Below are positions 24,025 through 33,258 of a DNA stretch of 64,000 nucleotides, one piece after another. Source of the stretch: Megascapheus bottae (taxonomy: Eukaryota; Chordata; Mammalia; Rodentia; Geomyidae); assembly GCA_024803745.1 (NCBI GenBank), contig JANJXV010000100.1, positions 2,046,001-2,110,000 of the forward strand, given 5' to 3'. Under the pieces are notes generated by a model. That model was not told the DNA's origin. It made no database searches and saw only the letters and a program-made list of their open reading frames with translations. The translations under genes were made by a program, and so were the position numbers. Numbering within the stretch: position 1 is the first letter of the stretch; the number at the start of each line of letters is the position of its first letter.

Positions 24025-24515
24025 GTTTTTATGTATTTATTTTTATTGTAATTTATAGAAGGGTTACATTATATTCACCAGACAGAAGTTGCATTACATC
24101 TCAGACTTTGATACCCCATGTAATGATATGGTCCCCATTTCCCTTCCCCTACCCCCACTCATGTTCATTTCCCCCCTTCCCTATCCAATTTCAAATAACC
24201 AATTAGGCACATATGAAATATACCAGAAAACAAGGTGAAATATTGTAACAATATGATATATCCAAGGGATAGCAAAAGAGATAAGAGATCACATAGTTCA
24301 TTAAGGACAACAATCACTCATTACATGAGTTTTGTTTCTTTATCTTGAAGGTCCTTACATTTAGTGTCATACTATTTGTCACGATGTCTCTAGATTCTGT
24401 TCTATTGTAAATCTCTGGTAGCAGAGCCCAAGGTTTCTAGTGAATTTGACAAATGAGGGAGACTCTTCGGCATATGTTCCTTTGAGTTTGGCTTACTTCA
24501 CTTAATATGATTTTT
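24025..24515 (-). mobile_element. LINE-1 3' end, 5'-truncated, related to the A-E family
   Basis: It starts at an AT-rich tail (tttatttttattgtaattta) and follows the 3' UTR of copies B and C (gaagggttacattatattca…, ttcattaaggacaacaatca…, cttacttcacttaatatgat), with more differences. It is a 5'-truncated insertion, older than the tandem units. Confidence 0.8.
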
Positions 24516-24595
24516 TTCCTTTTCATCCACTTCCCCGAGAATGCCATTATTTTATCTTGTCAGTTGGTTATGTATCATTCCATTGTGTGTGTGTG

Positions 24596-24628
<33 letters not shown>

Positions 24629-24738
24629 ATGTGTGTGTGTGTGTGTGCGCGCGTATATCACATTTTTTGTAGTAGGGCATCTGGTGTTTCCATCATCCAG
24701 CCTCATTTTCTACAGATATTTTTATAGTCTCTTTTTTA
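24515..24738 (-). mobile_element. Old LINE-1 ORF2-end scrap carrying a TG run
   Basis: The sequence gagaatgccattattttatc … tatgtatcattccattgtgt resembles the ORF2 C-terminal code of older L1s read backwards. The TG repeat grew from the attccattgtgtgt site. Confidence 0.5.
24583..24656. repeat. TG microsatellite
   Basis: An imperfect (TG)n run with a few T and A interruptions, ending gcgcgcgtat. The copy-2 twin at 39,088-39,143 is shorter. Confidence 0.95.
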
Positions 24739-24739
24739 T

Positions 24740-25865
24740 TTTCAGGGTAATGTATAGAGGGGTTACGATTACATTTACAGGTAGTGGACTGCATTACTTC
24801 TCACACATTTATTCCACTCCACATGTTTTTGTCCCCAGTTCCCTCTCCCCTCCCCTTCCCAATCATCTTGTTTCCCCCCTTCCCTTTCCTATTTGACATA
24901 AACAAATAAACATATATACAATATGCCAAGGAAAAAATCAGATACAGTAACAATCTGACATTAAGCAAAGGGCAAAATAAGAGATGAGAAATAACATAGT
25001 AGATTAAGGACAAAAATCACACAAGATTAAGCTCAACGATGACACAAGATATAGCTCTTGTTCCCATATCCTAGAGATCCTTTCATTTAGTCTCATCCTA
25101 TATGACCTTATATACCTAGGTTTTTGAGTTATTGTAATCCTCTGCTAGGAGAGTCCTACATGTGAACTAATTATTACAAATGAGGGAAACCATTGAGCTT
25201 ATGTTTCTTTGGGTCTGGCTTGCTCTCACTTAATATGAATTTTTCCAAGTCTTTCCATTTTCTTACAAATGGGGCGATGTCATTCCTTCTGATGGCAGCA
25301 TAGCATTCCATTGTGTATAAGTACCACATCTTCTTGATTCAGTCATCTACTGAGTGGCATCTGGGTTGGTTTCATATCTTTGCAATGGTAAATAGTGCTG
25401 CAATGAGCATCATTTTGCTAGTGGCTTTAGTATGCCCTTTTTTCTGGACAATTGGGTAGATGCCAAGTAGTGGATTTGCTGGATCATAGGGGAGCTCTAT
25501 GTTCAGTCTTTTGAGGAACCACCACACTGCTTTCCCTAGTGGTTGAATGAGTTAACACTCACACCAACAGTGTAGGTGTGATCCCCCCGGTCACTTCCCC
25601 ACCAGTATCTCTTATTAGATTTTTTGATAATGGCCATTCTGACTGGAGTCAGGTGGAATCTCAAAGTTGTTTTGATTTTCATTTCCCTTATTGCTAAAGA
25701 TATGGAGCATTTCTTCATGTGTCTAAAGCCCATTTTAATTTTTTCTTCAGAGAATACTCTTTTAAGTCTTTAGCCCACCTTTTAATAGGATGGTTGTTTC
25801 TTTGAAGATTTGTTTGGGAGAGATTCATTTTTTTCACCTATAGATATATTTTAGATAACTACATA
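24740..25865 (-). mobile_element. LINE-1 3' end with ORF2 C-terminal remnant, 5'-truncated
   Basis: It begins with a 3' UTR (ggggttacgattacatttac), passes the pyrimidine-rich block near 24,840-24,890 and enters the ORF2 end. An open piece at 25,536-25,733 reads RHMKKCSISLAIREMKIKTT, matching the position of [20 protein letters not shown] in copy C. It is an older subfamily and not functional. The copy-2 twin is at 39,225-40,350. Confidence 0.85.
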
Positions 25866-25892
25866 TATTTTTGTAGAAAAAAGAATGGAAGC

Positions 25893-26025
25893 CATCATGC
25901 TGGCTCACAACTTAATTTCAGCTACTTAGGAGGCTCAGGGCTTAGGATCACAGGTCAAAGCCAACCAGGGCCCTACAGTGTGTGAGATCGAACTCTGTGA
26001 ACATACAATGACTGTAAGAGGAATC
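25893..26025 (+). repeat. 7SL-like SINE head, degraded
   Basis: It shows gctggctcacaacttaattt, agctacttaggaggctcagg and ggtcaaagccaacc: an Alu/B1-type left part in plus orientation. Confidence 0.65.
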
Positions 26026-26029
26026 TCAC

Positions 26030-26240
26030 TGCCTGGGAATGTAGCCTAATGGTAGAGTGCTCCCCTAGAATGCATGAAGACCTAGGTTCTATTCACCTGT
26101 ACCGCATTCTCAGAAAAGAGCTAGAAGTGGCGCTGTGTCTCAAGAGGCAGAGCACTCACCTTGGGCAAGCCAGTCCAATGAAAATGTCTAGGCCCTGAGT
26201 CCAAGCCCTAGGACTGGCAAAAAGAAAAAAAAAGAGCAAT
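26030..26240 (+). repeat. IDL-Geo-type SINE
   Basis: It is nearly complete: ctgggaatgtagcctaatgg, tagaagtggcgctgtgtctc, ccctgagtccaagccctagg, and a tail of aaaagaaaaaaaaag. Confidence 0.85.
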
Positions 26241-26339
26241 CTTACTTAAGTAACAAGGAATGTACCCTATATTTATACAGACTGAAAAATTCATTAAGAA
26301 ATTAGAAAATATATATAAAGTGCATATTTTCTTTTGTGT

Positions 26340-26425
26340 GTTGGGACTGGGTCTTCAACTGAGTGCTTCAGCTCTATCCCTGACCTTTTCTGCTCAAGGC
26401 TAGCACTCTACCAATGGAGCCCCAA
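26340..26425 (-). repeat. Partial Geo-module SINE
   Basis: The plus strand shows gggactgggtcttcaactga and ctgctcaaggctagcactct, the inverse of the second module. 26,430-26,640 is unique sequence. Confidence 0.6.
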
Positions 26426-26649
26426 ATCAACTATCTTCAATTGAGATATAAGCGATGGATATTTCAGGGTGCTTCATGAAAAACATTTTTATAAATTGAA
26501 ACGTTCAACACAGTCTTATTTTAGTATGAATGTTGAGATGGGAAGAGATAGAAAAAGTGAAATGTTTCCTGATCCTCATAGAGAAGAGACTCAGCAGAAC
26601 CACTGTGGTCTGCAGGCTTCTTTGTGAGTTTTGTTTGCTTGTTTGATTT

Positions 26650-26845
26650 TTGTCAATTGTGGGGCTTGAACTCTGGGCCTGGGCACTGTCCCTGAGCTCT
26701 TCAGCTCAAGGCTAGTGCTTTAATCTGTGAGCCACAGTGCCACTTCTGTTTTTTCTGGCAGTTAACTGGGTACTTTGGCTGGCTTTAAACTTTGATTCTC
26801 AGATTATAGGTGTGAGGTACCATCACCAGGCTGCTGCTCTGTTAC
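26650..26845 (-). repeat. Composite 7SL-like/Geo SINE
   Basis: Well preserved, read backwards: gggcttgaactctgggcctg, gctcttcagctcaaggctag, ggcagttaactgggtacttt. A 25-base deletion relative to copy 2 (41,292-41,316) removes ctgagcctcctgagtagcta. 26,845-27,060 beyond it has no clear feature. Confidence 0.8.
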
Positions 26846-27064
26846 TATGCAGGTTCTGGATCAAGAACTTTAAGTTCTTACTTCAATTTTTTCTTCTCTT
26901 GCCTGATACTCTGCCATTTGAACGAAGCCCCAGTTCCTGGTCTTTGTTGGTTAATGAGAGATATTCTGATTTTCTAATACTCAGAGCCATGATTATAAAA
27001 CCCAGCATTTTACTTACTTGAATAAATTAAGAGACAGGACCTAGTGAGATGGAAAACAAAATTT

Positions 27065-27145
27065 TGTTGTTGTTGTTTGCGGTGCTTGAACTCTGTGCCT
27101 GGGCTGTTCCTCAGATCTTCAGTTCAATGCCAGTGCTCTACTACT
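27065..27145 (-). repeat. Partial Geo-module SINE
   Basis: The plus strand shows gcggtgcttgaactctgtgc, then cttcagttcaatgccagtgc. It is cut at the start of the next SINE. Confidence 0.65.
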
Positions 27146-27149
27146 ATTG

Positions 27150-27340
27150 ATTTGGCCAGTCCTGGGCTTGAACTCAGGGACTGAGCACTGTCCTTATATT
27201 TTCTCAAGGCTAGGGATCTACCACTTCAGCCTCAGCACCACTTCCAGCATTTTTCTATGTATGTGGTATTGAGGAATTGAACCCAGGTCTTCGTGCATGC
27301 TAGGCAAGCACTCTACCACTAGGCCAAACTCCCAGCCCCA
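27150..27340 (-). repeat. IDL-Geo-type SINE
   Basis: Complete, read backwards: cagtcctgggcttgaactca, tctaccacttcagcctcagc, ttgaacccaggtcttcgtgc, gcaagcactctaccactagg. Confidence 0.85.
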
Positions 27341-27389
27341 AATTATTCATCATTACTATTAGCTATCTTCTTGTTTTATTATTGATTCA

Positions 27390-27605
27390 TCATGGTGCTT
27401 GGTCTTTGGGCCTGGACACTGTCCCTGAGCTCTTCAGCTGAAGTCTAGCGCTCTTCCTCTACAGCTCCATTTTTGGTTTCTGGTAGTTAATTGGTGATGT
27501 AAGCCTCACAAACATATGTGTCCAGGCTGGCTTTGGGCTTTGAACCAAGATCCTCCAATCTCAGCCTCCACAGTAGCTAGAATTACACGCTTCAGCCAGC
27601 AGTGC
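27390..27605 (-). repeat. Composite 7SL-like/Geo SINE
   Basis: It shows ggtgcttggtctttgggcct, gagctcttcagctgaagtct, ctggtagttaattggtgatg and the 7SL-like end near 27,570. Confidence 0.75.
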
Positions 27606-27615
27606 CTGACTGTTT

Positions 27616-27775
27616 GATGTCTCTGTCTCTGTCTCTCTGTCTCTGTCTGTCTGCCTGTCTGTCTCTCTCTCTCTCTGTCTCTCTCTCTGTCTCTGTCTCT
27701 CTGTCTCTCTCTCTGTCTCTGTGTCTCTCTCTCTGTCTCTCTCTGTCTCTCTCTCTCTGTCTCTCTCTCTGTCTC

Positions 27776-27851
<76 letters not shown>
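27616..27851. repeat. TC/TCTG microsatellite, about 235 bases
   Basis: An almost pure run of TC with interspersed TCTG units. It gives spurious long frames on both strands (Leu/Ser-rich and Arg/Glu-rich). The copy-2 twin at 42,257-42,371 is half as long. It abuts the tail side of the next minus-strand SINE. Confidence 0.97.
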
Positions 27852-27854
<3 letters not shown>

Positions 27855-27857
27855 GGT

Positions 27858-28055
27858 TGTAAGACTTTAATTGTGCACCTGGGCAGTGTCCCTGGGCTCT
27901 TCAGCTCAAGGCTACAACCTGAAACACCTTGAGCCAGAGTGTCACTTCTGGTTTTCTGGTGCTTAAGTGGAAGTAACAGTTTCATGGACTTTAGTGTCTG
28001 GCCTGGCTTTGAACTGTGATCCGCAGATCCCAACCTTCTGAGATCATTTCCAGCT
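27858..28055 (-). repeat. Composite 7SL-like/Geo SINE
   Basis: The plus strand reads ctgggctcttcagctcaagg, cacttctggttttctggtgc and tggctttgaactgtgatccg. Its A-rich tail lies where the TC run now stands. Confidence 0.75.
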
Positions 28056-28059
28056 TTTT

Positions 28060-28150
28060 TTTTTTGGTGTAAGTGTTACAGAGTAATTGAACACAGTTCT
28101 TTGTGAATTCTAGGCAAGCAAACTACCACTAGTGTGCACTCCAGCCTTAG
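28060..28150 (-). repeat. IDL head SINE fragment
   Basis: The inverse of the tRNA-like head: attgaacacagttctttgtg, then ctaggcaagcaaactaccac. Confidence 0.65.
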
Positions 28151-28179
28151 ATAAGGGCTTTCTTTTTCTTTTTCTTTTT

Positions 28180-28385
28180 TTCACTCATGGGGCTTGAACT
28201 CTGGGCCTGGATGTTTACCTTAAGCTCTTCAGCTCAAGGCAAGAGCTCTACCACTTGAGGCACATTGTCATTTTGAATTTTCTGGATTATTTGGAAATAA
28301 GATTCTCACAGATTTTTATGCCTGGGCCGTCTTTGAACTTCGATCCTCCAGGGTAGCTATGATTACCAGGGTGAGCCAACAGTCA
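28180..28385 (-). repeat. Composite 7SL-like/Geo SINE
   Basis: catggggcttgaactctggg, ctcttcagctcaaggcaaga and ctttgaacttcgatcctcca stand in the inverse order of the composite SINE. Confidence 0.75.
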
Positions 28386-28394
28386 CGGGCATTA

Positions 28395-28500
28395 GATTAT
28401 TATTTTTGCATGTCCTATGGCTTCAACTCATGGCCAGAGCACTGTCCTAGGGCTTGCTCAGGGATAGCACTTTACTTCAGCCAGCCAACTCCCGGTCCAA
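28395..28500 (-). repeat. Degraded Geo-module SINE
   Basis: catgtcctatggcttcaact, ggccagagcactgtcctagg and a decayed end at ccagccaactcccggtcc. Confidence 0.55.
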
Positions 28501-28599
28501 ATAGGCCACTCTTGAAGCTAGAATTACAGAGATCTGCCATAATACTGGCGTGTCATTATCTAAGTATATAATTTTTCTTCTATTTTTGATGGCTTTTCC

Positions 28600-29391
28600 T
28601 TAGTGGACATATTTCCTACATATTTTATGGAAAACTTCCTTCCCACTGGGGCCATAAGTTAAGCCTAGTGAAAGAGTTCTTGCCGAGCATGAATGAAGAC
28701 CCAGTGTTTTGTTGAGAAGTTTTGCATCGATGTTCATCAAAGAAATGGGTCTATAGTTCTCTTTCTTTGATGAATCTCTGTCTGGTTTGGGAATGAGGGA
28801 TATACTGGCTTCACAGAATGAGTTTGGTAAAGAACTTTCATTTTCAATTTCGTTGAAGAGCTTGAGGAGTATTGGTGTGAGCTCTGCTTTGAAGACCTTA
28901 TAGAATTCAGCTGTGAATCCATCTGGCCCTGGGCTCTTTTTAAGTGGAAGTTGTCTAATTTCCATTTCTATTTCAGAGCTTGAAATAGGCCTGTTGAGTT
29001 GGGTTAGCTCTTCTTGGTTCAGTGTGGGTATGTTAATATTGTCTAGGAATTCATCCATTTCTTCTAGATTCTCAAATTTGTTGGCGTAAAGGTTTGAGAA
29101 GTGTTCCCTCATGATATTCTGGATCTTGGTAATTTCTGTCGTGATATTACCATTTTCATCTGCGATTTTGTTTATTTCGATATGCTCTCTTGTTTTTTTG
29201 GTAAGATTTGCTAAGGGCTTGTCAATTTTGTTAATTCTTTCAAAGAACCAACTCCTTGTTTTGTTGATTCTTTCTATAGGTTGTTTTAATTCCAAATCAT
29301 TTAATTCTGCTTTGATTTTAATAATTTCCTTTCTCCTAATGGGTTTAGGGTTGGTTTGTTGCTCTTTTTCCAGGAGGTTAAAGTGAGACAT
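28600..29391 (-). pseudogene. Chimeric open frame: L1 RT N-terminal part fused to antisense SINE
   Basis: This is an unbroken frame of 263 codons. Most of it is ORF2 linker and the start of the reverse transcriptase ([44 protein letters not shown]). At the L1/SINE junction (28,703/28,704) it runs on into about 34 residues coded by antisense SINE and adjoining unique DNA before a stop. It lacks the catalytic FADD block, so it cannot be an active RT. It is a by-product of the rearrangement, with no sign of being a gene. Confidence 0.75.
28655..28703 (+). repeat. IDL-Geo-type SINE head, cut by the L1 junction
   Basis: Only the first 49 bases remain (to gaatgaagaccca). The complete SINE survives in duplication copy 2 at 43,172-43,360, so the unbroken state is known. 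Confidence 0.85.
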
Positions 29392-30341
29392 TAACTAGTT
29401 GGTTTGCCATTTTTCCAACTTGCTGTTGTAGGCACTCAGCGCTATAAATTTTCCTCTGAGTACTGCCTTTGTTGTGTCCCTAAGGAGTTGATATTTGTGT
29501 GCTCCTAATTGTTAAATTTCATAAAGAGTTGGATATCTGTTCTGATCTCTTCGATTACGCATTGTTTATGATTCAACAATGTGTTGTTCAGTCTCCATGA
29601 GTTACAGGGTTTTCGTTTTTGGAGATGTGTATTCAGCTCCAATTTGATGCGTTTATAGTCTGAGAGTGTGCATGGAATAATTTCAGTGTTTCTGAATCTG
29701 TCCAGGTTTGTTTTATGGCCTAAGATGTGGTCTATTATGGAAAATGTTCCATGTGCTGCTGAGAAAAACATATATTGTGTTGTTACTGGGTGGAATATTC
29801 TGCAGATGTCTGTTAGATCTAGTTGGTCTATATAGTTGTTCAGTTCTAAGGTTTCTCTGTTGAGTTTTGCCTTGTTGATCTGTCCATAGGTGTGAGTGGT
29901 GTGGTAAACTCACCAACAATCACTGTATTTCGATGTATGTATGGTTTCAGTGTAAGTAAAGTTTGCTTGATGAAGATTGGAGCTCCGGGATTGGGTGTGT
30001 AAATATTTAGGATCGTTATGTCTTCCTGGAGGAAAGATTCCTTTAGTAGTATGTAGTCACCTTCTTTGTCTTTTCTTACTAATTTTAGTTTGAAGTCTAT
30101 TGTATCTGATATGAGGATGGCAACTCCAGCCTGTTTATGGGGGCAGTTAGCTTGATAGAGTTTATTCCAACCTCTCACTTTCAAAAGATGATTGTTTTTG
30201 GGTAAGATGTGTCTCTTGAAGACAGCAGAATGATGGCTCTTGCTTTTTGATCCAACTAGACAGCCTATGCCGTTTAATTGGAGAGTTAAGTCCATTGATA
30301 TTGAGAGTCAGGATTGAGCGATATTTATTAGTTCCTACCAT
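28704..30341 (-). pseudogene. L1 ORF2, copy D, N-terminal half, broken
   Basis: The start codon is at 30,339-30,341. The endonuclease is open at 29,846-30,295 and then frame-shifted near 29,866, as in copy C. GEFTT replaces GEFNT, and at 29,505-29,771 the segment reads LSDYKRIKL, where other copies have SDH or TDH, so the catalytic His is replaced by Tyr. The RT start is intact to the junction at 28,704. Confidence 0.9.
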
Positions 30342-30572
30342 ATTTAAAAGCTTTTAGTAGGGCCTGTGTCTTGACAGTTCTTGTGGTCCTTAGATGGTAT
30401 GCTGTTTAGGTGCCATTTCTTTCCCTATATTGCATTTATTTTGGTTTTCTATGTATAGAGCATCTTTGAGAATTCTCTGTAGTGTTGGTTTTGTTTCGAC
30501 ATATTGTTGCAGCTTTTCCCTGGAATGGAATGTTTTTATTGTTCCCTCATTTATGAATGAGAGCTTAGCTGG

Positions 30573-31576
30573 CTACAATATTCTTAGTTGGTAGTTATTT
30601 GATTTAAGGGCATGACATATATGCATCCAGTCACTTCGTGCTTGCATGGTCTCTGCTGAGAAATCTGGGGTTATTCTGATTGGTTTGCCTTTATAGGTTA
30701 CTGATCCCTTTTCCCTGGCTGCCTTTAGGATCTTTCCTTTCGTTTCTATTGATCCAGTTCGGATCACAATGTGGCGGTGGGATGTTCTTTTCTGGTCAGG
30801 TCTGTTTGGGGTTCTAAAAGCTTTTTGTATCTGGATGGGCCTGCCCTTCTGGATATTTGGGAAATTTTCTGAGATGATTCCCTGAAGTGTATTTCCAATA
30901 CCATTGACCTCTTTATCCATGCCCTCCTCAATACCAACTAGCCTTAAATTAGGCTTCCTATTTGTATCTTGGACCTCCTGAAGCGATCTGTCATATTTCC
31001 TAGATTTGGATTGACTCATTTTCTGTTCTTTCTGTATAATACCTAAATTATCTTCAGCCCCGGAAATTCTCTCCTCTGCATTGTCTAACCTGCTATCAAA
31101 GCTATCTACTTTATTTTTCATCTCCCTTGCTTCTAATTGCTCATTTTTGATGCCTTGCATCTCTTGTTTTAGATCATGTATGGATTTCTTTATCTCCTTG
31201 ATTTCCTTTTGAGTGGTTAGCTCAGTAGCTTTATTTTCTTTGGATATTTGCTGGAGTTTGGTCACGTTTTTATTTGTGGATTCTATGAATTCATCCATCT
31301 TTCTTTCAAAAACCTTTATTATGGCCTCCTTTATGGCTCCTTCTCTTTCATTATCACCTTGTTTTTGCTTTCCTCTTGTTCAGCTATGGCTTCCTCCATT
31401 ATCTCTTTCTTTATATTTTCACATTTTCCATTAATGATGTTTATCAATTGCGTTTGTGTAGCACTTGGAAGACTCTCCTCTAGGTGTGCCAGTGACTGTT
31501 GCATTGTCTGTTTACATTGGGTGGGGGATGTTGTTTCTTGATTTGACATTTTTCTTGAGTTTCTTGTTCTGCCCAT
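30573..31576 (-). pseudogene. L1 ORF1, copy D, one frame break
   Basis: Two open parts cover nearly all of ORF1: 31,331-31,576 (N terminus) and 30,573-31,298 (coiled coil, RRM with NLRLVGIEEG, C-terminal domain). They are separated by a base loss near 31,350 (also seen in copy B), which suggests B and D share a more recent ancestor for this part. Confidence 0.92.
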
Positions 31577-32264
31577 TTGAAAATGGGAGCAAGATTACTA
31601 CTAAATACGATTATAGATATTTAGATATAACCAACCTAGACCTCTGTAGCTGGCAGACACTAGATGTTCTCAAGTTTTGATTGGTATTATCACTCTTTCT
31701 TTTTGTGCACTTACAGACCAGTCTAATACAACCACTGATAAGCGATTTATACCCAAAACAATAAGCCTCTCAATCCAATCTCTATTGTCTTTAAGTCCCT
31801 CTGAGCCTAGAGAATAATTAACCACCTACATATACAATATTGCTCAACAGCCATCAAGTGTAGATCCGTGCAGTATAAGGGTTGAAAGACGAGCAGAGGT
31901 CCAGAGATAGAAAAAAAGAATGAGAGAGGTCAGGGGAGGTACAAGAGGATTAACGTAGGAGTGTAAGAATATGGTAGTCATGAAGAAAAGGTATAGCATA
32001 AGGATAACTGACCTAAGTTGGTAAGTAGGTAGCATATTTGAGTACAAAGTTTGGAAAGTATTAGAATAAAACTTATGTGTTGCTGCACGACTAGCTCTTA
32101 GCCCAACCAGGGGCTGCACAGTGGACCATGGGATGGATCTGTTTTTCTTGTCTACATTGAGGGAAAGTGGTATTTTACAAGATGCAGAAGCGAAGATTTC
32201 AGAAGCCAATGCTGTGAGTGAATTAGCTCGTAAAAAGCATTTTCATTTTCTTTTAACTTTCTGC

Positions 32265-32454
32265 CAGTCTTGGGGCTTGAATTCAGGGCCTGAGCACTGT
32301 CCTCTGGTTTTCTCAAGTCTAGCCCTCTGCCACTTGAGCCACAGTGCCACATCTAGATTTTCTATCTATGTGATACTGAACAATCAAACCCAGATCTGCA
32401 TGGATGCTAGGCAAGCACTCTACCACTATGCCAAACACTCAACCCTGACATAGT
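32265..32454 (-). repeat. IDL-Geo-type SINE (unit copy D)
   Basis: It has the same place and orientation as 4,022-4,212. Confidence 0.8.
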
Positions 32455-32679
32455 AATTATAAAGTCATCATCATCATATCAAAATATACTTTCTCCTACA
32501 AAGAATGAACACTTATCTATGTGTGTAATGCTTTTTTTTAAATTTCACTAATTCTTCTGTGTTTTTCCCTCTTGCATTTTTTACACATGACAGCAAAGCT
32601 AATCATCAGGAAAAAATTGATTAGGATACAGAAACCTAATAATATGCTAGTAGATTGACTTCAAAAATATGTGAAAGAT

Positions 32680-32882
32680 GCCCTGTGTGTTTGACCTGGT
32701 GGTAGAGTCCTTGGATACCAAGCAAAAGACTCAGGTTTGATTCCTCATTACCACATACATAGAAAACGCTGCAAGTGGTGCTGTGGCTCGGTGGGACAGC
32801 TAAAGCCTAAAGAAAGCCCAAGAACAATGTTCACACTCTGAGGTCAAGTCCCAAGACTAGCAAAAACAAAAAAAAATTCGAC
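32680..32882 (+). repeat. IDL-Geo-type SINE (unit copy D)
   Basis: It has the same place and orientation as 4,438-4,645, with the tail aaaaacaaaaaaaa. Confidence 0.8.
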
Positions 32883-33258
32883 AAGGGGCAAAATGCAGGC
32901 AGAGAAGGCACTGTGAAGCAAATGTTTTGTAAAGTATGAGGGCATATTTACCCTTGAGTTTGGATCTTACCTAAGAACGGCTCCTTGAGCCTAAGACCAG
33001 ACTGGTTGTTGGGCCTAGTGGAAGACATTGGGAATGGACAAATAAGGTGTGCTGTTTACTACATCCACATGTATATTGTGAGATTGGAGGAGAGATTCAG
33101 CCTCCAGTATGTCTTTGGTGAGGTCTTCTGTGAGCAAGGATCTTTGGTCATTGGGCCCTGAAAGGTGACCCTGCCTCCCTCACAATGGAACAGAATATGG
33201 AACCCTGGTAACCAAGCCACTGTAACTAACAACCAGCTCAAGCCATCTCACTTGGTCT

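Larger units (their letters stand above)
20493..28703. repeat. Segmental duplication, copy 1 (8.2 kb)
   Basis: It aligns base for base in direct orientation with 35,001-43,221. In stretches I compared by eye there are roughly 1-4 differences per 100 bases. It starts in L1 (ttcttgccttattgc), passes into non-L1 DNA at 20,561 and is cut inside a SINE at 28,703, where L1 begins. Compared with copy 2 it lacks about 130 bases near 27,060 and 25 bases near 26,808, and it has longer TC and TG runs. Confidence 0.9.
28704..32127 (-). mobile_element. LINE-1 copy D, 5' part starting inside ORF2
   Basis: It enters L1 at ORF2 (gttttgttgagaagttttgc, equal to 15,548 in copy C) and runs through the ORF2 start, ORF1 and leader. 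No 3' end is attached here. The missing 3' part of the unit appears after the flank at 33,259-35,003, so the block is circularly permuted relative to units B and C. Confidence 0.92.
32128..33258. repeat. SINE-bearing flank of the L1 unit, copy D, truncated
   Basis: It matches the other flanks up to ctcacttggtctgtg and then joins L1 ORF2 at gaggtggaatcttag. Compared with units B/C, about 1,150 bases (end of flank, L1 3' UTR and ORF2 end) are missing at the join. Confidence 0.88.

Noticed and set aside
27506..28033. 175-codon Arg/Glu-rich frame on the minus strand, and the matching Leu/Ser-rich plus-strand frame
   Set aside because: Both are translations of the TC microsatellite and adjoining SINEs; dinucleotide runs without stops always give such frames.
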